Notes: generated by a model not told the origin, from the sequence alone. A stretch of DNA of 64,000 bases from Kitasatospora cinereorecta (GCF_024172095.1 NZ_JAMZDX010000004.1:1096780-1160779), one strand, 5' to 3'. Counted from the first letter of the stretch, positions 16,554 to 24,895 are shown. Numbers and translations: made by a program.

Positions 16554-16708
16554 CGCGGCCTCCGGCAGGACGTGCCGAGCGGGCCGGTGACTGCACCGTG
16601 CTGGCCCGTGGACGCCCGCCCGAGTGGCGCGTCACCGTGTGGCCACCGTACGCCTCCCGACCGCCCTGCGCACCGTCCCACCTGCGGCACTGACGTGGGA
16701 CGCGAGCG

Positions 16709-16742
16709 GCCGCCCTGCCCGGTGGGGGTCGGGCAGGGCGGC
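16709..16742 (-). terminator. 12-bp perfect hairpin between FAD oxidase and gltD
   Basis: GCCGCCCTGCCC (16709-16720) pairs perfectly with 16731-16742 across a 10-base loop. It begins 32 bases after the oxidase stop on the minus strand and probably ends that transcript. Confidence 0.7.
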
Positions 16743-16773
16743 GAGGGGGTGCGGCCGGTGGCCGACCGGGGGC

Positions 16774-18177
16774 TCAGCTGTCGAAGCCGAGGCCCAGGCG
16801 GTCCATGGTGCGCAGCCACAGGTTGCGGCGGCCGGAGTTGCGGTCGGCGCGGTCGAGCGACCACTTGGTGATCTCGATGCCGGCCCAGCGGACCGGCTCG
16901 GGCGGGAAGGGCAGCGGCTTGCGGCGGACCATCTCCAGCGCGGTGCGCTCGGTGCGCTCGCCCGCGAGCAGGTCGAGCATCACCTCGGCGCCGAAGCGGG
17001 TGGCGCCGACGCCGAGGCCGGTGTACCCGGCGGCGAGCGCGACCTTGCCGTCGTACGCGGTGTCGAAGAAGGCGGAGAAGCGGGTGCAGGTGTCGATGGC
17101 GCCGCCCCAGGCGTGGGTGAAGCGCAGTCCCTCCAGCTGGGGGAAGGTCTGGAAGAAGTGCCCGGCCAGCGTGCGGTAGGTCGCCGGGCGCTGGTCGTAC
17201 TCGGAGCTGACCCGGCCGCCGTAGTGGTAGACGGCGTCGTAGCCGCCCCACAGGATCCGGTTGTCGGCGGAGAGCCGGTAGTAGTGGAACTGGTTGGCGC
17301 TGTCGCCGATGCCCTGGCGGCCCTTCCAGCCGATGGCGTCGAGCTGCTCGGGGCTGAGCGGTTCGGTCATCAGGGCGTAGTCGTAGACCGGGACGGTGTA
17401 GGGGCGGATCCGCTTCACCAGCGAGGGGAAGACGTTGGTGCCGAGGGCGACCCTGCGGGCGAGGACCCGGCCGTACGGAGTGCGGACGGCCATGCCGGTG
17501 CCGGACTCGGCGAGGTCGGTGGCCGGGGTGTGCTCGAAGATCCGGACGCCGGCGTCCTGGCAGGCCCGCTTGAGGCCCCAGGCGAGCTTGGCCGGGTTGA
17601 CCATGGCGACGCCGTCCTTGTCCCAGAACGCGCCGAGGTAGGTCGGGGAGTCGACCTCGGCGCGCACCTGGTCGGCGTCGAGGAAGACCCCGCCGTCGCC
17701 GAACTGCGCGGCGAGTTCGGCGAGTTCCTTCAGCTCCTCGACCTGGTACGGCTCGGTGGCGACGTCCAGCTCGCCGGTGCGCTCCCAGTCGCAGTCGAGG
17801 CCGTACTTGGTGACGGCGTCCTCGATGGCCTGGAGGTTCTGCGCGCCGAGCTCCTCCAGCCGGGCCAGCTCGTTCGGCCAGCGCTCCAGGCCGTTGCCGA
17901 GTCCGTGGGTGAGGCTGGCGGCGCAGAAGCCGCCGTTGCGGCCGGAGGCGGCCCAGCCGATCTCCTTGCCCTCCAGGAGCACCACGTCCCGGGCCGGGTC
18001 GCGCTCCTTGGCGATGAGGGCGGTCCACAGGCCGCTGTAGCCGCCGCCGACCACCAGGAGGTCGCAGCGGACGTCCCCGATGAGAGCCGAATTCGCCTCG
18101 GGCCGTCCGGGGTCGTCGAGCCAGTACGAGGTGGGCTTGACGTCCCGGAGGGAGTGGAGGGAGTGGACGGGGTCCAT
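16774..18177 (-). CDS. FAD-dependent oxidase of the PuuB/DAO family
   Basis: 467 residues. After a DPGRPEANSAL segment comes the FAD dinucleotide motif VVGGGYSGLWTAL (about 42-55), then KEIGWAASGRNGGFCA, the flavin-contacting region typical of gamma-glutamylputrescine oxidase/glycine-oxidase-like DAO enzymes. YTGLGVGATRFGAEVMLDL near the end completes the FAD fold. It probably oxidises an amine or gamma-glutamylated amine. The permease and cupin genes upstream on the same strand suggest an amine or amino-acid utilisation unit. A hairpin in the 159-base gap from the cupin gene suggests partial independence. Confidence 0.8.
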   Translation of the reverse strand: MDPVHSLHSLRDVKPTSYWLDDPGRPEANSALIGDVRCDLLVVGGGYSGLWTALIAKERDPARDVVLLEGKEIGWAASGRNGGFCAASLTHGLGNGLERWPNELARLEELGAQNLQAIEDAVTKYGLDCDWERTGELDVATEPYQVEELKELAELAAQFGDGGVFLDADQVRAEVDSPTYLGAFWDKDGVAMVNPAKLAWGLKRACQDAGVRIFEHTPATDLAESGTGMAVRTPYGRVLARRVALGTNVFPSLVKRIRPYTVPVYDYALMTEPLSPEQLDAIGWKGRQGIGDSANQFHYYRLSADNRILWGGYDAVYHYGGRVSSEYDQRPATYRTLAGHFFQTFPQLEGLRFTHAWGGAIDTCTRFSAFFDTAYDGKVALAAGYTGLGVGATRFGAEVMLDLLAGERTERTALEMVRRKPLPFPPEPVRWAGIEITKWSLDRADRNSGRRNLWLRTMDRLGLGFDS

Positions 18178-18223
18178 GGTTCTCAGTCCTTGGTCGGGGA
18201 TGGTCGGCGTGGGGGACGGGTGC

Positions 18224-18277
18224 CGGTCCGGCGCCGGCCGCCCGGTGGGATCGGGGTGGCCGGCCGACGCCGGACCG
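18224..18277 (-). terminator. 16-bp hairpin between cupin and FAD-oxidase genes
   Basis: Arms 18224-18239 and 18262-18277 pair with a single mismatch (CGGTCCGGCG perfectly, then five further pairs). It could attenuate read-through from the cupin gene into the oxidase gene. Confidence 0.5.
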
Positions 18278-18281
18278 CTGG

Positions 18282-18339
18282 GACGTCGGCGCGTCGCTTC
18301 GGTCGTCGGCGCGTCGCGCGGTCGTCGGTGCGTCGTTCA
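18282..18339. repeat. About three copies of a 19-base tandem repeat
   Basis: Units at 18282-18301, 18302-18320 and 18321-18339 share GTCGTCGGCGCGTCG-like sequence and run into the last codons of the cupin gene. The period is 19, with one unit of 20. Confidence 0.6.
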
Positions 18340-18690
18340 GTCGTCGCCGAGGTCGATCGCGTACACCTTGCGGAGCGTCTCGTGGACCGTCCAGGTGGTG
18401 CGGTCGCCGGCCCGCAGGACGGCCAGGTCGCCGGGCCCCACCTCCAGGGTGGGGCCGTTCTCGACCTCGACGGTGGCCCGGCCGCTGAGCACCACGAAGA
18501 GCTCGTCCGCCTCGGTGTCGGTGACCACGCCCGGGGTGATCTGCCAGATGCCGCGCAGTCGGCGGCCGTCCTCGGACTCCCAGACCACCTTGCCGGTGAC
18601 CTCGGGGTCGCCGGAGACGATCTGGGCCGGGTCGAGCGGCTCGGGTTCGAGTTCGGCGTCGGGGACGTGCAGGGCGAAGGTGTCGATCAT
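18337..18690 (-). CDS. Cupin-domain protein
   Basis: 117 residues, a single small beta barrel. Cupin motif 1 is degenerate (TDTEADELFVVLSGRATVEV has the ExxxVLxG core but few metal-ligand His), and motif 2 is GPGDLAVLRAGDRTTWTVHETLRK with one His. It resembles the EutQ/sugar-binding-like cupins found with amine catabolic genes. Its start overlaps the permease stop by 4 bases (ATGA), so it is translated with it. It may bind a ligand without catalysis. Confidence 0.8.
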   Translation of the reverse strand: MIDTFALHVPDAELEPEPLDPAQIVSGDPEVTGKVVWESEDGRRLRGIWQITPGVVTDTEADELFVVLSGRATVEVENGPTLEVGPGDLAVLRAGDRTTWTVHETLRKVYAIDLGDD

Positions 18691-20189
18691 GCTTCGACGC
18701 TATCCGTCCGGGGGTGCGGGACGGAGCTGGCAAGCTGTCCCGTTTCGGCCGTGTCGCCTGACACCTCGTAGTCCGCGGTGGCGGCGGCGCGGGCGTCCTT
18801 GCGGCGGGCCAGCAGCGGGTAGAGCAGCAGCGAGCCGCCGACCACCACCAGGCAGTAGGTGACCGCCTGGGTGCCGCTCTCCACGTACTGCTCCCACGCG
18901 GCCCAAACGCAGATGGCCAGCAGGCAGCCCGCGATGCCGGTGAGGCTCCACCAGCCGCCGGGGATCCGGTACGGCCGCTCCAGCTCGGGCTCGCGGACGC
19001 GCAGCGCGATCAGCGCGGCGACCTCCAGCAGGATGCCGATGTTGGTCAGGAAGACGTCGAAAATGACCAGGTTGGAGAAGCTGCTGAGGCAGAACATCGC
19101 GTAGATCACCGAGGAGCCGACTATCGAGGCGATCGGCATCCGGTAGCGCTTGCTCTCCTTGGCCACCCACTTGGGGAAGTAGCCGTCGCGGGCCAGCACG
19201 AAGGGCAGCCGCGAGTTGGCGGCGAGCAGCGCCGAGAACATCGCCACGGCGGCGAACATGCCGCCGACGGTGACGGTGACCTGCAGCCACGGGCCGGCCA
19301 GCTGCTGGGCGATGTCCGAGAAGGAGCCGGCCTCCCAGCTGCGCCAGCCGTGCTCGCCGTCGGCGCCGACCGCGAGCGAGGCGATCGAGGGCAGCAGGTA
19401 GCCGACCATGATCAGGACGACCGAGAGGCCGAGCGCCTTGGGCAGGTGCTTGCGCGGGTTCTCCATCTCGCCGGCGATGTTGGACACGCTGTCCCAGCCG
19501 CAGTAGTTCCACATCACGATGAACAGGCCGGCGCCGAAGGCGTTCCAGGTGGACTGGTCCTGCGAGGCGGTGAACGAGGCGACCGGGTTGACGCCGTCGG
19601 TGATCAGGTGGCTGATGCCGATCACGGTCAGGATCAGCATCGGCAGCAGGCAGATCAGCGCGAACGCCACCGAGGACTCGCCGACCCAGCCGGCGCCCAG
19701 CAGGTTGAGCAGGGTGAACACCACGATCACCGCGATGCAGATCACCCAGTTGAGGTCGAAGCGCAGGTGGCCGAGCGTGAACAGGACGTGCTGACCGGGC
19801 GCGACCGCGCCCACCAGGCTCTGCAGGTAGCTGGTGAACAGCACCGGGTAGAGCGCCATGTCGACGAAGCTGCATATCCACGACAGCAGGCCCTGCTGGA
19901 AGGCCCAGAACCGGCCGAGTCCCCGCTTGACCCAGTGGTAGTAGCCGCCCTCCACCGGGATCGCGGTGCCGAGCTCGGCGCAGACCAGCGCGTGCGGCAC
20001 GCTGTAGATCAGCGGGGTGACGATGATCAGCAGGATGGCCATGCCCGGCCCGGAGGTGGAGAAGAGCTCCTCGATGCCGTACGCGCCTCCGGAGACGCTG
20101 AAAAAGATCAACGCGACCAGCGCCAGCAGGCGCACGCGCTTCGGGGCTGGCCAGCGGTTCTCCGGCTGGCCGAGCGGCATCGTGGTCAT
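18687..20189 (-). CDS. APC-family amino acid/polyamine permease
   Basis: 500 residues with 12 hydrophobic helices. It starts RLLALVALIFFSVSGGAYGIEELF, where SGGAYGIE is the unwound first-helix motif of APC transporters, and continues IPVEGGYYHWVKRGLG. The sequence resembles the PuuP/YfnA-like group. The C-terminal tail is hydrophilic. The ATG at 20189 is preceded by GAGGTGAG; upstream in-frame starts would be unsupported. It leads the permease-cupin unit and, less certainly, the oxidase, which implies uptake and oxidation of an amine such as putrescine. That is inferred from context. Confidence 0.85.
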   Translation of the reverse strand: MTTMPLGQPENRWPAPKRVRLLALVALIFFSVSGGAYGIEELFSTSGPGMAILLIIVTPLIYSVPHALVCAELGTAIPVEGGYYHWVKRGLGRFWAFQQGLLSWICSFVDMALYPVLFTSYLQSLVGAVAPGQHVLFTLGHLRFDLNWVICIAVIVVFTLLNLLGAGWVGESSVAFALICLLPMLILTVIGISHLITDGVNPVASFTASQDQSTWNAFGAGLFIVMWNYCGWDSVSNIAGEMENPRKHLPKALGLSVVLIMVGYLLPSIASLAVGADGEHGWRSWEAGSFSDIAQQLAGPWLQVTVTVGGMFAAVAMFSALLAANSRLPFVLARDGYFPKWVAKESKRYRMPIASIVGSSVIYAMFCLSSFSNLVIFDVFLTNIGILLEVAALIALRVREPELERPYRIPGGWWSLTGIAGCLLAICVWAAWEQYVESGTQAVTYCLVVVGGSLLLYPLLARRKDARAAATADYEVSGDTAETGQLASSVPHPRTDSVEA

Positions 20190-20347
20190 TCTCACCTCAG
20201 GTTCCATGACGTCCATGACGGGAAGGACCGGCGGAGTCCCGTGATCACTCCGCCGGTGCCCTGAAGTCTGGCCATCGCTCCAGGCCCGGACAATCATGCA
20301 AGGTGTCAAGCGTCTTGTTGCGTCTCTGACAGCGTGTCCGCCCCCGG

Positions 20348-20353
20348 TACGAT
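20348..20353 (+). promoter_or_regulatory. TACGAT leaderless -10 box
   Basis: TACGAT is separated by 6 bases from the GTG at 20360, matching the leaderless arrangement also seen at 13669 and (minus strand) 21964. Confidence 0.5.
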
Positions 20354-20359
20354 CACCCG

Positions 20360-20824
20360 GTGCCCCTCACCCGCAACGCGCCCACCAGCCCCGAGCAGCG
20401 CACTGACCACCGCGGCCGCCAGAACCGCCGGCTGCGCCTGCTGAGCATCGCCCTGCGCGCCGCCGCCGTCCTGCTGGTGCCGTGGATCGTCGTGCTCGGC
20501 CTCACCGTCAAGGGCCACTTCGGCGCCCGCAACCTGTCCAACTCCTGGGTCTGGCTGGACGTGATCGAGGTCGCCGCGCTGCTGCTGCTCGCCTCGATGA
20601 TCCACCGGCGGCACCGGGCCACCAGCCCGGTAGCCTCCGCCACCGCCGTCCTGCTCGCGATGGACGCGTTCTTCGACCTCTGGTCCGCCCACCGCGGCGA
20701 GCCGTACCTGCTCGCCCAGGTCCTCGCGTACTGCGCCGAACTCCCCAGCGCCGCCGGACTCGCCGCGCTCTCCTGGTACGCGCTGCGCTGGGCGGCCGAC
20801 AGCCCGGGCAGCCCCCGCCGCTGA
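20360..20824 (+). CDS. Small integral membrane protein, unknown
   Basis: 154 residues. A basic cytoplasmic N-terminus (RGRQNRRLRLLS) is followed by four likely helices (AAAVLLVPWIVVLGLTV, WLDVIEVAALLLLASM, SPVASATAVLLAMDAFFDLW, LLAQVLAYCAELPSAAGLAALSW). No family recognised. The GTG start is read from a leaderless TACGAT box. It is divergent from the permease gene. Confidence 0.65.
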   Translation: MPLTRNAPTSPEQRTDHRGRQNRRLRLLSIALRAAAVLLVPWIVVLGLTVKGHFGARNLSNSWVWLDVIEVAALLLLASMIHRRHRATSPVASATAVLLAMDAFFDLWSAHRGEPYLLAQVLAYCAELPSAAGLAALSWYALRWAADSPGSPRR

Positions 20825-20840
20825 GCGCCGTCACGGGGGC

Positions 20841-20903
20841 ACTGCGGTCGCTGCGTCGCTGCGGTCACTGCCTCGCTGCGGTCGCTGCCGTCCCTGCGGT
20901 CAC
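20841..20903. repeat. About 3.5 copies of a 17-18-base tandem repeat
   Basis: Units GCTGCGGTCGCTGCGTC and variants at 20841-20857, 20858-20874, 20875-20892 and a partial copy to 20903. The array lies between convergent gene ends and overlaps the stop of the small Pro-rich ORF. Confidence 0.55.
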
Positions 20904-21010
20904 GGACCGGGCATCGGGTCCGGGGCGGGATCGGGGTCCGGTGTCGGCGGGTGCGGCGGCTCCGGCTCCGGCGGGTTGCTGTCCGGGACCGGGCGGACGA
21001 CGGTACTCAT
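20900..21010 (-). CDS. 36-residue proline-rich microprotein
   Basis: Starts MSTVVRPVPDSNPPEPEP and continues as alternating Pro with Asp, Glu or Ala to the end. GGAGG lies about 7 bases before the ATG at 21010. It is acidic, likely disordered, with no membrane segment. Its position downstream of the SseB-like gene on the same strand, 101 bases away, is compatible with a short operon. The function is unknown and it could be spurious. Confidence 0.45.
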   Translation of the reverse strand: MSTVVRPVPDSNPPEPEPPHPPTPDPDPAPDPMPGP

Positions 21011-21111
21011 CACGGCGCCTCCCAGCGGGCTGGTGACGGACGCGGGCCGACCCGGCGGGGCGCCCCACCGCCACCACTCCCATTTTCCCGCGCCCCCGCC
21101 GGGACGTCCGC

Positions 21112-21957
21112 TCAGCCGCGGCGCCACCAGCGGCGCGGCCGCTCGGCCTCCGAGCCTGCACCGGGCTGCTCCTCCGCGAGGGCGCGGCGGGCGGCGTCGG
21201 CCACCTGCGGGTCGTCGTACTCCTGGGAGACCACCTCGACCCGACCCGTCTCCCGGTCGTGCCGGACGGTGTCGAGCCCCATCCGCTCCAGGTCGGCGAT
21301 GGCGTCCGCGTGGGCGGCGGTGTTGACCGCGATCATCCCGACCTTGGGATCACCGTCGCCGAGGGTGACCTCCTCGGCGAGCAGGACCTCCATCATCCGG
21401 TGCGCGGTCGGCGAGGGCAGGTCCTCGTCCACCGCGACGTGCAGCAGCAGGGTCTCCATGCCGGTGTCCAGCCACCGGGCGTGGGAGATCCACACGGTGC
21501 GCACGGCCGCGAACTCGCGCACCCGGCGCAGCAGCGCGTCCCGCAGGGCGACCGCGGCCGGGTGGGTGGACCAGGTGAGCCGCAGCCGCTCCCCCTGCGA
21601 CTGCCGGCCGCGGCGGCGCAGCGTCCGGACGAGCAGCGGCAACGGCACGGTGGCGCTGCCGTGGTCGGAGAACAGCATCAGCCGGCCGGCCTCGGTGTCC
21701 CCGGCGATGTCGAGCAGTCGCATGACGTCGCAGTGGACGGACCCGGCCGCCTCCGCCAGCCGCACCTCGACGCAAGACTCGCTGACGTACCCCGGCAGCG
21801 CCGGATTGCCGGCGTCGTCCCGGAAGAACAGCACCGAGCCGTTCTCCCGGACCGGGACGAAGGCGCCGTGGTCGACCAGGGCCGCGAGCAGCAGGTCGGA
21901 TTCGGTCGCTCCGGCGTCGCGGTCGAGGATGTCGGCGAGTGCCGAGTTGATAATCAC
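21112..21957 (-). CDS. SseB-domain protein (enhanced serine sensitivity-like)
   Basis: 281 residues. The first half (HGAFVPVRENGSVLFFRDDAGNPALPGYVSE and following) matches the SseB N-terminal domain, and LLLHVAVDEDLPSPTAHRMMEVLLAEEVTLGDG belongs to the SseB C-terminal-like part, followed by a region EVVSQEYDDPQVADAARRALAEE. The family is common in actinobacteria, and its biochemical role is unsettled. I prefer GTG 21957 over ATG 21975 because TATGCT lies exactly 6 bases upstream, making the message leaderless. It is divergent from the hydrolase gene. Confidence 0.7.
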   Translation of the reverse strand: MIINSALADILDRDAGATESDLLLAALVDHGAFVPVRENGSVLFFRDDAGNPALPGYVSESCVEVRLAEAAGSVHCDVMRLLDIAGDTEAGRLMLFSDHGSATVPLPLLVRTLRRRGRQSQGERLRLTWSTHPAAVALRDALLRRVREFAAVRTVWISHARWLDTGMETLLLHVAVDEDLPSPTAHRMMEVLLAEEVTLGDGDPKVGMIAVNTAAHADAIADLERMGLDTVRHDRETGRVEVVSQEYDDPQVADAARRALAEEQPGAGSEAERPRRWWRRG

Positions 21958-21963
21958 CGGGCG

Positions 21964-21969
21964 AGCATA
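21964..21969 (-). promoter_or_regulatory. TATGCT leaderless -10 box for the SseB-like gene
   Basis: Read on the minus strand, TATGCT is followed by 6 bases and then the GTG at 21957. Confidence 0.5.
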
Positions 21970-22013
21970 GGACAACCGAACATCCGGCCCACGGGGCGGT
22001 CCGAGGAGGAGAG

Positions 22014-22742
22014 TTGGACGAGCAGGAGTTCACCCACAGCACCGACGGCGAGGAGCTGCGCACCACCGTCGTCGCCCCGGACGGCGATCCGCGGCCCGGG
22101 ACCGCCCTGCTGCTGCACGGCGCCGGTGTCAGCAGCAGCCGGCGCCTGCTCCCGCTGGCCCGGGCCTACGCGGCGGCCGGTCTGCGGGCGGTGGCGTTCG
22201 ACTTCTCCGGGCACGGCGCGAGCACCGGCCGGCTGGCCGAACTCAGCCTGGAGCGCCGCTTTCTGCAGGCCCGTTCGGTGCTGGACCGGTTCGCCGGGGA
22301 CGGGCCGCTGCTGCTGGCCGGGTTCAGCATGAGCGGCCAGACCGTGGCCGACCTGGCCGCCGACCTCGGCGAGCGGGTGCACGGCGTGGTCCTGGGCGCC
22401 CCGGCCGCGTACGCGCACGCGGCCTGGAAGCTGCCGTTCGGCGACCCGGCCTTCACCGCGACCCTGCGCACCCCCGACTCCTGGCGGGCCAGTCCGGCCT
22501 ACCCCTCGTACGCCGCCTTCCGCGGCCGCTCCGTCCTGGTCGTCCCGGCCCACGACGCGGTGATCCCGTCCGGTGTCACCACCCGCATCGAGGACGCCCT
22601 CCGGCAGCGCTCGACGTACTCCCGGCTGACCTTCCCGAACTCCCCCCACCAGCTCGCCACCTGGCTCGCCGACCATCCCGCCGACCGCGACCACCTGGTC
22701 GGGCTCTCCCTCGCCCCGGCGGACGGCCGCCCGCAGGGCTGA
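22014..22742 (+). CDS. Alpha/beta-hydrolase fold protein
   Basis: 242 residues. The oxyanion strand LLLHGAGVSSSRRLLPLA, the FDFSGHGAS loop, the nucleophile elbow GFSMSG (S105), the acid region VVPAHDAVIPS and the final PNSPHQLATWL with the catalytic His form a complete hydrolase core of the BAAT/dienelactone-like or lysophospholipase type. The TTG start follows a strong CCGAGGAGGA. The substrate is unknown. A perfect hairpin terminator follows. Confidence 0.8.
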   Translation: MDEQEFTHSTDGEELRTTVVAPDGDPRPGTALLLHGAGVSSSRRLLPLARAYAAAGLRAVAFDFSGHGASTGRLAELSLERRFLQARSVLDRFAGDGPLLLAGFSMSGQTVADLAADLGERVHGVVLGAPAAYAHAAWKLPFGDPAFTATLRTPDSWRASPAYPSYAAFRGRSVLVVPAHDAVIPSGVTTRIEDALRQRSTYSRLTFPNSPHQLATWLADHPADRDHLVGLSLAPADGRPQG

Positions 22743-22760
22743 CCGCGCCCGAGGACGCGG

Positions 22761-22792
22761 ACGCCGCCGCACCGGGGTCGGTGCGGCGGCGT
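22761..22792. terminator. Bidirectional 13-bp hairpin between convergent genes
   Basis: ACGCCGCCGCACC (22761-22773) pairs perfectly with 22780-22792 across a 6-base loop, between the hydrolase stop and the flavoprotein stop. Confidence 0.8.
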
Positions 22793-22801
22793 TCCGGCCG
22801 G

Positions 22802-24823
22802 TCAGAGCGCGGCGGCCAGGCGGGTGCCCTGGTCGATGGCGCGCTTGGCGTCGAGTTCGGCGGCGACGTCGGCGCCGCCGATCAGGTGGGGCTCGAGGCC
22901 GCGGTCGCGCAGGTCCTGGTACAGGTCGCGGCGGGGCTCCTGGCCGGTGCACAGGACGACGGTGTCGACCGGGAGCAGCTGCGGCTCGCCGTCGACGGTC
23001 AGGTGCAGGCCGGCGTCGTCGATGAGCTCGTAGGTGGCGCCGGCGACCATGGTGACGCCGCGGTGCTTGAGCTCGGTGCGGTGGATCCAGCCGGTGGTCT
23101 TGCCGAGGCCGGCGCCGACCTTGCTGGTCTTGCGCTGGAGCAGGTGGACCTGGCGCGGGGAGCGGCGGCGGACCGGCCGGGCGAGGCCGCCGGGGGTGGT
23201 GTGCTCGGTGTCGACGCCCCACTGCTCGAAGAAGACGGCGGGGTTGCTGCTGGCCTGCTCGCCGGGGTCGGTGAGGTACTCGGCGACGTCGAAGCCGATG
23301 CCGCCGGCGCCGAGGATGGCGACGCTGTCGCCGACGGCGGCGCCGTCGCGCAGCACGTCGAGGTAGCCGAGCACCTTGGGGTGGTCGATGCCGGGGATCT
23401 CGGGGGTGCGGGGGGTGACGCCGGTGGCGAGCACGATCTCGTCCCAGCCGCCGTCCGCGAGGGTGTCGGCGGTGACGGCGGTGTTCAGCCGGACGTCCAC
23501 GCCGTGGGCGTCGAGCTGGTGGCGGTAGTAGCGCAGGGTCTCGTCGAACTCCTCCTTGCCGGGGACGCGGCGGGCGATGTTGAGCTGCCCGCCGATCCGG
23601 TCGGCGGCGTCGAAGAGGGTGACGGCGTGGCCGCGTTCGGCGGCGGAGACGGCGAAGGCGAGGCCGGCCGGGCCGGCGCCGACGACGGCGAGGCGCTTGC
23701 GCAGGCGGGTCGGGGAGAGCACGAGTTCGGTCTCGTGGCAGGCCCGCGGGTTGACCAGGCAGGAGGTGATCTTGAGGCTGAAGGTGTGGTCCAGGCAGGC
23801 CTGGTTGCAGCCGATGCAGGTGTTGATGGCCTCGGGGGTGCCGGCCTTGGCCTTGGCGACGAAGGCGGGGTCGGCGAGCATCGGGCGGGCGAGCGAGACC
23901 AGGTCGGCGTGGCCGTCGGCGAGGAGCTGCTCGGCGAGTTCGGGGGTGTTGATGCGGTTGCTGGTGACCAGCGGGATCGAGACCGCGCCCATGACCTTCT
24001 TGGTGACCCAGGCGAAGGCGCCGCGCGGGACCGAGGTGGCGATGGTGGGGATGCGGGCCTCGTGCCAGCCGATGCCGGTGTTGATGATGGTGGCGCCGGC
24101 CGCCTCGATCTCCTTGGCGAGCTGGACGACCTCCTCGAGGGTGGAACCGCCGGGGACGAGGTCGAGCATGGAGAGCCGGTAGATCAGGATGAAGTCGAGC
24201 CCGACCCGCTCCCGGACCCGGCGGACGATCTCGATCGGGAAGCGCATCCGGTCGGCGTAGGCGCCGCCCCAGCGGTCGGTGCGGTGGTTGGTCGGGGCGG
24301 CGATGAACTCGTTGATCAGGTAGCCCTCGGAGCCCATGATCTCCACGCCGTCGTACCCGGCCGCCTGGGCCAGGGCAGCGCAGCGGACGAAGTCCTCGAT
24401 CGTTCGCTCGACCTGCTCGTCGGTGAGCTCGTTGGGGACGAAGGGGCTGATCGGGGCCTGGAGCGGGCTGGGCGCGACCAGGTCCTGGTGGTAGGCGTAC
24501 CGGCCGAAGTGCAGGATCTGCATGGCGATCCGGCCGCCCTCGCGGTGCACGGCGTCGGTGATGACGCGGTGCTCGGCCGCCTCCTCCTCGGTGGTGAGCA
24601 TCGAGCCGCCCTCGAACGGCCGGCCGGCCTCGTTGGGGGCGATGCCGCCGGTGACGATGAGGCCGACGCCGCCGCGGGCGCGCTCGGCGTAGAACGCGGC
24701 CATCCGGTCGAAGCCGCCGGGCGCCTCCTCCAGGCCCACGTGCATCGAGCCCATGATCACGCGGTTGGGCAGGGTGGTGAAGCCCAGGTCGAGCGGGCTC
24801 AGCAGGTGGGGGTAGGTGCTCAT
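22802..24823 (-). CDS. fadH: 2,4-dienoyl-CoA reductase-type NADPH flavoprotein
   Basis: 673 residues, the usual length for FadH/trimethylamine-dehydrogenase-like enzymes. An old-yellow-enzyme TIM barrel (1-350; LPNRVIMGSMHVGLEE, EGYLINEFIAAPTNHRTDRWGG) binds FMN. The 4Fe-4S ligands lie in CIGCNQACL and TSCLVNPRAC, and the C-terminal FAD/NADPH module has GAGPAGLAFAVSAA and LGAGGIGFDVAEYL. It reduces 2,4-dienoyl-CoA in degradation of unsaturated fatty acids or acts on related enones. The ATG at 24823 is supported by GGAGG upstream. The promoter carries a TTGCAA-based palindrome, so it is probably repressed by a MarR, TetR or GntR-type protein. Confidence 0.85.
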   Translation of the reverse strand: MSTYPHLLSPLDLGFTTLPNRVIMGSMHVGLEEAPGGFDRMAAFYAERARGGVGLIVTGGIAPNEAGRPFEGGSMLTTEEEAAEHRVITDAVHREGGRIAMQILHFGRYAYHQDLVAPSPLQAPISPFVPNELTDEQVERTIEDFVRCAALAQAAGYDGVEIMGSEGYLINEFIAAPTNHRTDRWGGAYADRMRFPIEIVRRVRERVGLDFILIYRLSMLDLVPGGSTLEEVVQLAKEIEAAGATIINTGIGWHEARIPTIATSVPRGAFAWVTKKVMGAVSIPLVTSNRINTPELAEQLLADGHADLVSLARPMLADPAFVAKAKAGTPEAINTCIGCNQACLDHTFSLKITSCLVNPRACHETELVLSPTRLRKRLAVVGAGPAGLAFAVSAAERGHAVTLFDAADRIGGQLNIARRVPGKEEFDETLRYYRHQLDAHGVDVRLNTAVTADTLADGGWDEIVLATGVTPRTPEIPGIDHPKVLGYLDVLRDGAAVGDSVAILGAGGIGFDVAEYLTDPGEQASSNPAVFFEQWGVDTEHTTPGGLARPVRRRSPRQVHLLQRKTSKVGAGLGKTTGWIHRTELKHRGVTMVAGATYELIDDAGLHLTVDGEPQLLPVDTVVLCTGQEPRRDLYQDLRDRGLEPHLIGGADVAAELDAKRAIDQGTRLAAAL

Positions 24824-24856
24824 CCGGGGCCTCCAGGCACGGGGGTGGTCATGCCT

Positions 24857-24895
24857 ACGGTAGGGCCGGATACCCACGGGTTGCAACTAGTTGCA
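24857..24895 (-). promoter_or_regulatory. Promoter with palindromic operator upstream of fadH
   Basis: On the minus strand TTGCAA (24886-24881), an 18-base spacer and TACCGT (24862-24857) make a good promoter. The -35 is half of a perfect palindrome TGCAACTAGTTGCA (24882-24895), so a bound repressor would block polymerase. Confidence 0.7.
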
